Shown here piece by piece: positions 12,323 to 23,150 of a stretch of 64,000 nucleotides of DNA (position 1 is its first letter; every line of letters begins with the position of its first letter). A model generated the notes under the pieces. It was not told the DNA's origin. It saw nothing but the letters and a program-made list of their open reading frames with translations, and did not search any database. This DNA is from Shinisaurus crocodilurus. Lineage: Eukaryota; Chordata; Lepidosauria; Squamata; Shinisauridae. The stretch lies in assembly GCA_021292165.1 (NCBI GenBank), contig CM037876.1:107966324-108030323 (forward strand), given 5' to 3'. The position numbers and the translations under genes were made by a program.

Positions 12323-14355
12323 TTATAAGTCATAGCCAGCACTTTCAATTGTACCTGGAAACATATCAGTGAAGCTGGTGTAACAAGGAAGCTGCGGGCC
12401 CCAGTCAACAGTTTGGCTGCAGCATTCTGGACCAGCTGAAGTTTCCAAACAGTTTTCAAAGGCAACCCCACGTAGAGCAGATTACAGTAGTCCAAACAGG
12501 ATGTAACTAAGGCAAGCATGACCATGGCCAGATTAGACATGTCTCAGAATAGGTGCGGTTGGTGCACTAGCCTCAGCTGCACAAACACACTCCTGGGACA
12601 TCAGATACCAATTTAGAACTAGAGCAGCTTCCTTGGATTTAGATGGAAAGGAGAGATAGAGTTGTGTGTCATCAGCCTACTGGTGGCACCAAACCCCAAA
12701 ACACAGGGCAATCTCTCCCAGCAGTTTCATGTATATATTAAATAGCACGGCAGATAAGAAGGAACCCTGACACCACAGGCCAATGGCCATGGCGTTGAAC
12801 AGGAATCCCCCAGCACAGCCTTCTGAAATCACCCATCCAAGAAGGACCGGAGCCACCATATAATGATGCCTCCAAGTCCCATCTCAGATAGACACCTCAG
12901 AAGGATACCATGGTCAGTGGTATCAAGTGCTGGTGAGAGGTCCAGCAGAACCAGCCAGGACACACTCCCCCTGTCCATTTCCTGGCATACATCATCCACC
13001 AAGATGACCAAAACAATCTCTGTCCCATAGCCAGGCCTGAAGCCAGATTGAAAAGTGTGGAAGACCAGCAACCGGGACTTAACGGGTTAACCGGCACTGA
13101 GATATGGCCCTTCAAAAGGATATCAAGCGATTCAAACCCAACCGCAACCTAAAAATCTCCACAAAAAGGATCTAGATTAATCCATCTCCACAAAAGGGAT
13201 CTAGATTAATCCATCTCATCCAGAAATCCCTGGAGCTGAGAAGCCACCACATGCTCCAGCACCTTGTCCAAGAATGAAATATTAGAGACCAGCTGGAAAT
13301 TATCTAATACAGTGGGGTTCTGGGAGGGGGGTTAAACAAAGGTCTTACCACTGCCTCTTTTACGCAAGGCAGAACCACACCTTGCTGTAAAGAGGTGTTC
13401 ACCAATATCCGTACCCACTCAGCCATCCTCAGCTGCTTTTATAAGCCAGGAAGGGCAAGGGTCCAGCACACAAGTGGTAGACTTCACTTCTCCAAGGACC
13501 CTATCCACATCCTTGGGCTATACAAATTGAAATGTATCCATTGTAGCTGGACAAGTAGGGATCAAAGTTACATCCACTTGACCTGTATCAACTATGGCAC
13601 AGATATGATCGATTTTATCAGTAAAGTGTTGCGCAAATTGGTCACAGAGGGCTAATGAGTGGCCCACATTTTCTTCTTGTGGGCCAGAGTGCGATAGGCC
13701 TCTGACCACCCAAAAAAATACCTGCTGAGTGACTCTGTGCAGATGCAATGGTGGCGGAAAAGTACACTTTCTTTGTTGTGCTCACTGCCATAGAGTACAC
13801 TTTAAAATGAGCTCTAGCCCATGTTTGATTGGACATTCTGAATTTCTGCCAACATCAGTCCAGTCTATGTCCCATTTGTTTCATAGCCTACAGTGCCCTG
13901 GAAAACCAGGGGGCTTGTTTGTCTCCACACAATGGGAGAGAATGCTCAGGAGTGATTGTGTCAATCACTCAGGCCATTTCTCCATTTCAGAGGTCAACCA
14001 GGGCTTCACCAGAATCACCAGCTGAGGTGACAGGAAAATCCCCAAGCGCTGTCAGAAAACCATCCAGATCCATCAGTCTCCTGGGGTGGACCATCTTAAT
14101 TGGCCCCCAACCACAGCCTGCAGAGGCTCCAAGTCCCAGTAAGTCTACGCCCAACCAGGTAGTGATTTGTCCATTTGGATCAGCATCATCCCATCCTGTG
14201 CAGGAAACCTGATCCAAAGTGTGCCCTGCTGTATGAGTGGGGCCAGATACTAACTGGGGCAGAGCCATCGTTGCCATGGAGACCATGAAGTCCTGAACCA
14301 CTACCAGCCAGTCCCCCAGCATAACAAGCCAAAGAGATTCCAGCACCATCATATT
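12323..14355 (-). mobile_element. L2 LINE, older degraded copy
   Basis: Reading the minus strand from right to left gives endonuclease-region pieces near 14000-14350 (PLISPL-like and GPTHTAGHTLDQVSCTGWDD). RT pieces follow at 12830-13115 (FHTFQSGFRPGYGTE, LVLLDLSPALDTTDHGILL) and 12680-12860 (SAVLFNIYMKLLGE). The last recognisable block is SCLDYCNLLYVGLPLKTVWK near 12480. Many stops and indels are present. A tandem duplication of about 30 bp (CTCCACAAAA.GGATCTAGAT) lies at about 13155-13212. Confidence 0.8.
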
Positions 14356-16493
14356 ATAGATTTATTTCCTGGTTTTCTTGGAGAACTGGTGTATGAGACT
14401 TAATTATAGAAAATATATTTGACTATTATTGCACACATGTTGAAAGTGGAAGTTCCATTTTTAGACATATAATAGAGTTTTTCAGTGCAATAAACTTGTT
14501 TTCTTGCTTAAAGTGATATTGCAAAACAAAACAAGTCCAACCATCCATTCTATCATTAACAGCCGTTTAATCTTATTCTTAGCCCTTTTACCAGGCTAGC
14601 CAGTTGACAATAGTCGAATAGTTTCATTTGAAAACATCAGATGATCTTTGGCCAGTAATTTATCTTCAAGTGAGTAAGGTTCCCAAAAATTTTCCACAAT
14701 GAGTAAGAGTTAAAAGTACACAGTACCATTTTCAAAATTCCATATTTCTTGAAATATGGCATATGTTGGAGTGAATATAGTGTTGAATCCCGAGTTGTTC
14801 TGATCGAGGAAACCAATGAACATGTTATCATGCCTGTCAAATCGATAGTAATTAATTGGCAGTTAATCATGGCAGTTTATTATTTCCACCTTTTATACAT
14901 GATTGCAGAATGCAGATACAGATACATCAATAGACACTGAATTAACAAGTTTCGTTTTAGTTTTTCTTGTGTCTCCTGAGTGGGAAATACTGCTAAGTAT
15001 GTACTTTGCAGAAAGGGTAGTCAGGGTTGGTGGTCATGAACCCTTGCATGAAAATAAGCCATTTGTGAATGCTGGACTTTCCACTCCCACTTACTGCTAC
15101 TGCTGGACAAGCATTTTTGCCTTTCAGGAACACAGTTTGGCCACATGGAACAGTTACTGCACAGATTTCCCCTGCAACTCCTTACAGGGCTGGGGTAAAT
15201 ATTGTCTCTATTGTGGGATGTTTACAATCAAAACCATAGAGTTATGTTTAGCCACAGGGAGGCCTGATAGTTTTCTTGAACATTCCCAGAGAGGACTCTG
15301 TGAGGCAAATTCCCTTATGTCCTCTGGTAGGAAGTAGGTGTGGCTTATTGCTTCTCCTTCCTGCCTGTGGACACACAGTGACTTGAATCTTAGAATTCAT
15401 CATTGCAGCAGTGTAAAATCTTGCTCCAGATCTGAGCTCATCGCTCAGAGATCCAATGAACCTAGATGAATGAGTATTTTGCAGCTGTACATATCTTTTA
15501 GTCGGCCTGAAGTTGAACTGCAACATCTGAGAAAATGTTATTTTTAACCTTTACAAGACTGTTTGTCTGATTGGCATTTTAAAGGGAGATAAAGAAATTC
15601 AAAGAAATTCAGGCTGCTACAAAGCATCCTGAATTAGCAAATGCCAATACTGCTGTAACGAGCAGATCCAAGCTTCCACTTAAAGCTGAAAGGGGACTAT
15701 CTCTGCTATTCTCATAAGCGCGGGAAAGGAGGGATAATATCACAGATATATCCTCTCCTAGTTTCTGATCATCAGTCCCAACATCTATGACTTCAGTTTC
15801 TCTTCCAAGAGGGAGGGGAGAGGCTGAGGGAAGGGCACTGGAGGGAGGAGCCCCTGGGTGGCAGCACTCTCTGTCATTCAAACACCTACTGAGCATCTCG
15901 GTCCAGGGACTATGTGCTGCAGCTGCTGATCGTTGTCTCCACAGGTGGCCCAGTCCCCTTTCCTAATGCCACACAGACTGGAAGGGGGTCTCTTCCAGCA
16001 TGACCAGCAGCAGTGACCACTGTGATTCTGGCTGGGCCCCTGTGAGGTTGCTAGCCCATGTTCAATGAGCAACTCTTTCTTTGCAGGCTGCTTGATAGAC
16101 AGCAATGTAACAGTGAAGCCGTACCAGCATCAGGAAGGAGCCATGGGCTAAACCACATTTGCTACACTGCTGGCATGCAGCCTCCAAAGGCACAGGAGCC
16201 TTGCTGGGGCAAGATGGCTGGCACTGCTGGTCCAAGTGCTGGTCCAAGACATTTTGCTGCCTGCAGTGGAGCCCACATCTTCCCCCTCACCCTCCCAGGC
16301 ACACACACTAGACCCAACACTTTAAAAAAAAATGTTGCTGCACCAGTTCTCCTGCCTTCATCTACCTCCCCTTCCCCTCATGGTGCAACCTGAAACAGGT
16401 ACCTTTGCACTGCTGCATGGCAGGGTCAGCCCTTTGTCCACTGGGCTTGTTTGGTTAGCAGATAGAGATCCATTCCACACACCCTAGTTTTTT
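14356..16493. other. Stretch without assignable features
   Basis: I see no recognisable gene, RNA or repeat. The open frames are short and lack domain signatures. This could be unique intergenic sequence downstream of SOHo. Confidence 0.55.
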
Positions 16494-16650
16494 TCATAGG
16501 ATCATAGAGTTGGAAGGGGCCTACAAGGCCATCGAGTCCAACCCCCTGCTCAATGCAGGAAACTAGAGGAGGGAGGGGTCTCCCATCCAAGTAATAACCA
16601 GACCTGACCCTGCTTAGCTTTCCACACTCAGATAAGCTGAGCCAGTGTAA
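16494..16650 (-). mobile_element. Chimeric SINE: 5S rRNA-like head, CR1-like tail
   Basis: On the minus strand the head reads GGAAAGCTAAGCAGGGTCAG, then TCTGGTTATTACTTGGATGG and GAGACC. These correspond to the 5S rRNA internal control region. It continues directly into the CR1 3' end CATTGAGCAGGGGGTTGGAC and CCTTCCAACTCTATGATCC. Three further copies are at about 18894, 22599 and 50128. Confidence 0.8.
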
Positions 16651-18300
16651 AGGATCGGAAATAGAGTGCTGGTGGTACAGGAGATAAGGAAGGGGAGCCT
16701 GGCTGCGGGAACCCCAGTTCAAGACTGAGCCACCACTGCCAGCTGCTAGACTATAACAGCACTTCAGTTAGTGATGACATCAAAGTTAGTAATTATCTGC
16801 TTCATTATATGAATCTGTGCAGCTTGTATTGCTCATCTGCATTACGAACAAAATACTCAAGCTGCTAAATTTTGATTTGTAAATTATTAATTCTGTGGTG
16901 TTTTTTTAAGGGGGACATCTTAGAAAGCAAAGAGACAAAATTGTGTCGATTAACACAGACAACTCATTTCATTCATAGTTGTATCAACTGAGCAGACAAC
17001 TTGACAGAGGAAGCAGAAGATTCCTAATTGTGCTGGCATGCATGGACATGAACTCTCACCATAGGGAATATGTATTATGATACATTCCAGTCGTGGTGTT
17101 TGAGGAGTGGACATGGACTGGACAAAGAAGAACTTGTTTTTAAAAAATCCAAAACCCTTTCAACTTTTAGAAAACATTTGACACTATTATAGAGCGAGAT
17201 TATGGACCCCTGCGAAAAGTGCTAACTTCCTTACATGATCCAGTGTTTACTCCTTCAATTCTATCTATTGCTCACCTTTAAATATAAGGTACAGTGACAT
17301 TTCCATTATTTCTCTCTTTATAATAGTTCTTTTTAAAAAAAAAAAAGTTGGAACACACTTGAATTTTTAAAACTAAATCTTCTTTAAACAGTTCTCTTAG
17401 AAAGCTGACTGCCAAACTACATGAGGAAATGGAGATCTTTAACTGGATCTCCTGTCCCTTAATGTTGGCAAGTAGCAGCCACAGGGCACCTGCTCTATCC
17501 CCAATGTTTTCGCATTGAAAATTGCTCCCCCAAAGCTGCTGTATGTTAGGAAAAATGTATGTATGTATACATAAGTGTACAATATAAGCATCAATATAAA
17601 GGTAGCAGCTGAAACCATGCACATGAGTTGACCCAGACAAAGAAAAGATGTAAAGCCAGAAATGGAGGAGGAAGGGGAAGAGCTCTGCAGGACACCCACA
17701 GGAGAGATGAAAAGATCCACCAAGGAAAAATGATGGGAGACAAAGAAGAAATCGAGGAGGGTAACCTCTTCAGAAAGTGTTTGGCACTGGATTCTCAATC
17801 TGCTCTTACCTCTCCTAATCCATTTACCGCCTCTCATTTGGAGCTGCAAAATTTGACATGGGAAGCCACGGGGGGGGGGATTTAACCCTTTCCCAGCCGT
17901 TCCCCAATATAAATGACCTTCAAACTCTATTTGCTCCATGTGTGTGTGAGTGAGGTGGGGGGGGGATACAACTGCTTGTATCATGCTGCCCCCATGGAGC
18001 AAATAGCAGCTGGGTGGGAGCAATTTAGTTCTGGAAAGGCATGGCGGCGGGAAAGGGTTAAACACCCCACCGCTGAATAGCTTCCTTGATCAAATGAGTA
18101 AGGCACGCACACCGGCCTTTAGTCAATTTAGAACTTCCTTTTACAAACCCATCCACGGTGTCTCAGAAATATCATATTTTTGTTCTTGATGTCAAGAAGA
18201 CCCACATGTTATGTTTCTGGTGGGAAGCTGTTTCCCCTGCCCTTATAGAAGAAGTATAAGGTATGTCAAGTTGAAAATCTACAGGTTTATCACACTAGTG
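16651..18300. other. Non-coding stretch downstream of SOHo
   Basis: No supported gene. AT-rich sequence is interrupted by homopolymers (A-run at about 17335-17346, G-runs at about 17871 and 17957). Minus-strand open frames here do not resemble known proteins. Confidence 0.55.
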
Positions 18301-18421
18301 CAGTGTTCTCCAACCTTGGGTCCCCAGATGTTTTTGGCCTACAACTCCCAGCATGCCCCAGCCAGCTATGCTGGAAGTTGTAGGCCAAAAACTTCTGGGG
18401 ACCCAAGGTTGGAGAACACTG
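18301..18421. mobile_element. hAT-type MITE (CAGTGTTCTCC subfamily)
   Basis: It is an almost palindromic non-autonomous element. Termini CAGTGTTCTCCAACC and GGTTGGAGAACACTG are perfect inverted repeats, and the whole copy folds back on itself. It is flanked by CACTAGTG and CACTAGTC, an 8-bp target-site duplication with one mismatch, as expected for hAT elements. Confidence 0.85.
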
Positions 18422-18893
18422 CACTAGTCATTCTGTTGCAAATCCTAGCACACAAATGCCTAACAGAGAGCTACAGTGAAGAGAGGTAGAGGGCAAAATG
18501 ATGGTGTTACTTCTATTGATACAGACACCTTTCCATTCGGCAGCTTGCAGAGGAACCCAACCACTGGCCAGCATTACAAAAAGAAAGATAAGCCTTGGTG
18601 AAAATATGTCAGACAATTTCTATGTCCTGGGGGAATCGCAGCCTAATGAGTCTTCTTGGTTTTTAAACAGAGCATCCTGTAAGGGTAACAATAGTTTTAG
18701 TGGTGGTGGTGGTTTTGTTTTGTTTTTGGTCTTCCTTCTTGTCTTAGAAAAAGCATCTGGGCAGCAATGTAGGACCACAATATAGGTACATCAGGGGGGA
18801 GCCAAAGAGAAGCTGGGAGTTTGCTTTTGTCTTCATCTACAGACAATTATCATTCTTTTATCTCTGATATTGATAACCCTTCATGAATAGATT

Positions 18894-19035
18894 CACAGAT
18901 CATAAGAGTTGGAAGGAGCCTACAAGGCTATCGAGTCCAACCAGTGCAGGAAACTAGGAGAGGTCTCCCATCCAACCAGGCCTGACCCTGCTTAGCTTTC
19001 CATGCTCAGACAAGCTGAGCCAGTGGGAGCCACAG
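18894..19035 (-). mobile_element. Chimeric 5S/CR1 SINE, shortened copy
   Basis: The order is the same as in the copy at 16494: a CR1-like tail at left (AGAGTTGGAAGGAGCCTACA) and a 5S-like head at right (CCTGACCCTGCTTAGCTTTC as seen on the plus strand). Small deletions remove part of the CR1 portion and of the 5S middle. Confidence 0.75.
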
Positions 19036-19351
19036 GTCAAATCTTCTCATAACCCGTTTCTGAGGGCAAATGAAGCCAGACCTACGATGGAAAGAGCAGC
19101 AATATACGGGGACAGACTCTTATCAGATCCATTTGTTTGCATAGCAGGTCCGCGTGGTACAGAGTCTGTCGCTTGTGTCGTGAAAAGGAGGAGAAAGTGG
19201 TCAGGGAAGGGCTGGCCTTGGCAGAGTCCGGGCTGAGCAAGGGGATATTACGCAGGCGGACCAGTCTCCTGGTCTGTACAGTCAGTCACTCCTGAACAAG
19301 AGGGGTACAGTCATTCCTCTCCCGAAAACCGGGGCACCGTCACGGGAGCGG

Positions 19352-20666
19352 TTATCCATTCCCATTCACCAGGCTGAAATATTTGCCAAGACTGGCGAAA
19401 AAGACGTAAGGGACGGCGCTCCCCGGATAAAGCAGAGGCAGGGAAACGGTCGCCGCTGGCAGCGAGTGCGCATTGAAGAAAACGCGGCAGCCGCTGTACA
19501 GGGCCGGGAAGGCGGCGGCGGCGGCGGCGGGAGCAGGACCGGCGGCCAGCCGCCCTCTTTCCTCGAGCTGCGGCTCCGGGAGGGCGGCGGCAGCGGCAGG
19601 AGGGGCCTCCAGGTCCGCGGACATCTGTCGCTTGAGCTTATTCCTGCGATTCTGGAACCAGATCTTCACCTGGGTCTCGGTGAGCTGCAGCGCCTTGGCC
19701 AGGCAAGCCCTCTCGGTGCTGCTCAGGTAGCGTTTCCGGTCGAAGGTGGCCTCCAGGCGGAGGATCTGGCTCTTGGAGAAGATCGTCCGGGTCTTTTTCT
19801 TGGGGGCGGCGGCTGACAGCAGCCGGGCGCTCGGCCTGCCGCAGCTCCAGGCCAGTTCTTGCTGGGAGGGCTCCGGGCTCAGGCGGCAGCCCGTTTCCTC
19901 GAGCCCAGGGGGAGACGCCGCGCCTCCCGGCCCCTCATCCCCAAGGAGGCCGCGCTTCTCTGGCCCTGCAACGGAGACGGAAAGGCGGCATGAACGCGCT
20001 GCGCGGCGGGCCTCGGAAGGACTGCAGGACTGCGGGGCTCGGACCGAGGGGGAGACGGAGAGGTGCCGCCGCGCAGCGGCAACCGGCGAAGGGCCCCCCC
20101 ATAACTCGACGGCGCGGCAGCCACAGCGCGCAGGGAAAGAGCTCGGACTATAAAGGGGGGTGTCCCCCGAGGATAGAAGCGGGGGCTGCGTTCTGCTTGG
20201 GGCTCTCGGCCGGCTCCCGCCCCGGCTGCTTCCCAGTCTTCGCCGCGTTCTTTCCGTGCGCTTCCGTTGGCAGCCTCCCTCCCCTCCCCTCTCCACCGGC
20301 GCCTTAGTGAACTAATAAAGGTCCAGTACCGCGCGAGCAGGGGAAGTAAATGGGGGCGAGGCCAGAAGAACTCTCTGCTCATGCTCAGGGGCCCTTCGCT
20401 CCCGCCCCAGTTCCTCCTCGTAAGCCTGCGAAACCCGCAATGGAAACAGAAATGGGCACGGACCCCCCAACCCACCGACCCCAGTCCCGCCAGCCGGCCT
20501 CTGTACCCCGAGTGCGGGCGCGCTCGCCCGGCTCCCGCCCTGCCCACTCCTCGTCTGCCGCCTCCCCGGAGGGGCGCCTCTTGCCGGGCTTCTGCGTCAG
20601 GAGGCTGGCGATGGCGAAGGGCAGCTGCGGTCGGGGATGCGGCTTTTCCTGCTCCAGCGGCCTCAT
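19352..20666 (-). CDS. SOHO-1: SOHo homeobox transcription factor (sensory organ homeobox, HMX class)
   Basis: This is a nuclear DNA-binding transcription factor of the HMX/Nkx5 class. Proposed coding exons on the minus strand are 20666-20507 and 19965-19352, giving 257 residues. The acceptor TTCCGTTGCAG ends at 19966. The donor GTACAG at 20506 is inferred because it keeps the phase-1 frame, so exon 1's end is less certain. Exon 1 starts [10 protein letters not shown] and holds PFAIASLL (residues 16-23), the short repressor-like motif of HMX proteins. The homeodomain (109-168) has Q50/N51 in [13 protein letters not shown]; leucine at position 56 replaces the tryptophan of HMX1/2/3. The C-terminus, [18 protein letters not shown] then SLVNGNG, resembles chicken SOHo as I recall it. 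The linker is alanine/proline rich. In chicken SOHo marks otic, optic and cranial sensory structures. Linkage to HMX1 supports the call. HMX2 and HMX3 are excluded by their different C-termini. Confidence 0.87.
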
Positions 20667-21190
20667 GCCCTGCTCGGTCGCTGCAGCCACGGGGCGGCCC
20701 CCGACGGTGGGCGCTCCAAAGACGCCTCCTCGCCGCCCTCGCCGGGCTGCACCGTAGGGGTGGGGGGAGGGAGGGGCCTGTCCCAGCCAGCGGAGCGGGA
20801 GCCTGGACGGCGGCGGCGGCGGCCGAGCAACTGCGGCGAGAAGGCGGCTGCCAAACGGCGGCGACGCGGGTGGGCGGCCGGAAAGGGAGAGTGAGTGGGC
20901 GGGGCCAGGCTGGGGAGGGGAGCGGCGGGAGAGGCGTCCGAGGGGGGGAGAGTGGCGCCGGCCCGGGATCTCTGCAGGCACTTGGGGGGCAAGGCGAGGC
21001 TGCCGGTGGAGGGAAGGTGCGCCCCCCCCCCCGAGCGCTGCCGTCCCACCCACCCCCACACCCCCGGGCTCTCTGGATCAGAAAGAGAAGGAAGAAGGAG
21101 CCGGCGACAGAACAGTGTGCGGGAGCGGGGAGGCGACCCGGACGGCTTCAAAGCAGGGCCGTGGTCAGCCTAGGGGGTGGGGGGCAGTTC
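19440..21190. promoter_or_regulatory. CpG-rich island covering SOHo and its presumed promoter
   Basis: GC content and CpG density rise sharply across both SOHo exons, the 541-bp intron and about 500 bases upstream of the start codon, and fall again at about 21200. No TATA box is obvious upstream of 20666, so a TATA-less CpG promoter is the likely arrangement. A 17-18-bp direct repeat (GGGGGGCAGTTCACCTGG) sits at the island edge, about 21179-21213. Confidence 0.6.
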
Positions 21191-21217
21191 ACCTGGGGGG
21201 CAGTTCACCTGGTTTGC

Positions 21218-21745
21218 CTTTTTTAAAAAAAAAATGCAATTTGTATTACATTTCCCCCAAAAAAGCAAAAAACAAGCAAAAAACAAAAACAAAATACATA
21301 CTACTACAACAAATAAAACTTAACAATATTAATACATAAACCCACCCCAATCCCTCCCCACTCAATCCACATTAGATTATTATATTTCACTTCTTTATAA
21401 ACTGCTTCTTTTTTCATGAATCCCACAATTTTGTATACATTTGAATCTTTTTTCATATACTCTATGTACTGTCGCCAATCCCTCTTAAAAGTATCTTTTT
21501 TCTTTGTTCCTCAATACAATCAAATTTTGTGTCAACTTTTCATTGATTGTTATATCCCATATTTTCTATTTCCAACTAGATGATGTCAGCATTCGAGCTA
21601 TCTTCCAATTGTTTGCTATTAATTGCCTTGCAGCTGTCAACAAATAGCCGATTAAGGTTTTCTCTTTTACATTTCTATCAAAATTGCCTTTTAAAGACAA
21701 AATTGTAAACTGTTTTTTAAATTATTATTTTTTAAAAATTAGGGG
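21218..21745 (-). mobile_element. L1 LINE 3' fragment
   Basis: The minus strand reads into an L1 ORF2 C-terminus (LLTAARQLIANNWK, then WDITINEKLTQNL) and an A-rich 3' end. It is strongly 5'-truncated and carries stops. The poly-A appears on the plus strand as T/A-rich sequence at the left edge. It is related to the L1 copy at 54127. Confidence 0.75.
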
Positions 21746-22598
21746 GCAGAGAAAATGTAGGGGGTGGGGCAACCCCCACTACAGCTCACCCACACACACC
21801 CACACACCTCCCCCCCCCAGTCCTCCCCAGGCTACAGGCCCGCTTCGAAGGGAAGCTAACTTGCGAGAGCAGCGGGGTGGGAAATGTTTGTTTTCAACAA
21901 CATTGATATACCTTCAATTAAAAGAAAACTTCCAGGGCTGATCAAAATAAGAAATGTTGGAGACCTTTTCGTAGCCAGCAGGGAAGGGAAAGTGCCTGGC
22001 CAAAGTCCCCCGTTCTCTGTACAGGGTAAGCTGTCGCCTGCGGCAGGAGATCGAGGCCTTATAGGCGGAGGGCGGGAACAGGAGAACCTGCTTGGGAGGA
22101 AGGACCTCGGAGAAAGCACGCACCTCCAGCGAGGAAGGACTCACACGAACACACACACACCAGGGATGTCTGGCACACAGTTTAGAACACGATAAGGAAA
22201 AAAATCTGGTGGAGGACGAGGTAACTTCAAGGTCCCGGAGAGATCGATAGGGAAAGGACCCTCCTAAACCAGCGAGCTCAGCCCTAGGAGTCTTCCCAAA
22301 GTACACCGTGGTCAAGGACCAGACTCTCTCCCGTTCAGTGATGGATGCTTGTCTGGAATGACCGTCAAAGGTTCTGTAGATCAGGAGGTCTGTTTGTTTG
22401 TTTGTTTGTTTGTTTGTTTGTTTGTTTAACTGGAGGTCCTCATACTCTCGTGGGTAACCTTCAGGGCCATGCCAGCGGTGGAGACCAAAGTCAAAAGTGG
22501 GTACAACAAAGCCATATACACGCCGACCATTCACACATATCCATCCACACGCAGGCGCGCGTGCGCGCGCACACACACACACACCCTTACAAAACAAG
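21746..22598. other. Upstream flank of SOHo, no gene
   Basis: The stretch contains (CA)n and C-rich runs at about 21787-21822, a (TTTG)n microsatellite at about 22390-22427 and (CA)n/(CG)n at about 22555-22584. No coding sequence is supported. Confidence 0.6.
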
Positions 22599-22764
22599 CC
22601 TGTGGCTCACGCTGGCTCAGCTTGTCTGAGCGTGGAAAGCTAAGCAGGGTCAGGCCTGGTTATTGCTTGGATGGGAGACCCCCTCCTCTAGTTTCCTGCA
22701 TTGAGCAGGGGGTTGGACTCGACGGCCCTGTAGGCCCCTTCCAACTCTATTATCTATCTATCTA
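22599..22764 (+). mobile_element. Chimeric 5S/CR1 SINE, plus-strand copy
   Basis: It begins GTGGCTCACGCTGGCTCAGC and passes through GGAAAGCTAAGCAGGGTCAG and GCTTGGATGGGAGACC. It switches at about 22683 to the CR1 tail TTGAGCAGGGGGTTGGACTC, ending in TCCAACTCTATTATC and a (TATC)n tail. Confidence 0.85.
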
Positions 22765-23071
22765 AAACAGTGGACGAATAGGTTGTCCTGCGTAACCAAC
22801 CAACCACCGCATACGCAGCCGGGCTTGCGCAGAAGTCCTTCTTGGTCCAGTGTCCCCACGGACTTCAGTGGGAACGGCCCACGAGATAGGGAAGCTTCAT
22901 GGGCATGCGCCCTTGGACTGTGCCCCGTATGCCTTGGAGGCCTGTATTTGCTTCGCAGAATCAGGAAAGCACAGGGCGGGAGAGGACCCTAAGATCCACC
23001 CCTCAGGGAGTCCGGAACTAGATGAGTTTCCCACTTGCTGAGCTGTTTGGAGAAGGAGAGGGCTTCCCTAT

Positions 23072-23150
23072 CAGGGCTCTCCAACCTTGGGTCCCCAGAG
23101 ATGTTCCTGGCCTACAGCTCCCAGAATCCCTTGCCATTGGCCATGTCCAA
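23072..23150. mobile_element. Half of a hAT-type MITE (CAGGGCTCTCC subfamily)
   Basis: Only the left terminus (CAGGGCTCTCCAACCTTGGG) and the adjoining CCTACAGCTCCCAGAATCCC are present. The right inverted repeat is missing, so it is a truncated copy. Confidence 0.65.

Noticed and set aside
20144..20156. TATA-like ACTATAAAGG on the plus strand inside the SOHo intron
   Set aside because: It points antisense to SOHo and no plus-strand gene follows it. A CpG-rich intron can contain such a match by chance.
20267..21226. Long plus-strand open frame of 319 codons
   Set aside because: It lies antisense to SOHo exon 1 and its upstream CpG island. High GC removes stop codons, and the protein shows no domain.
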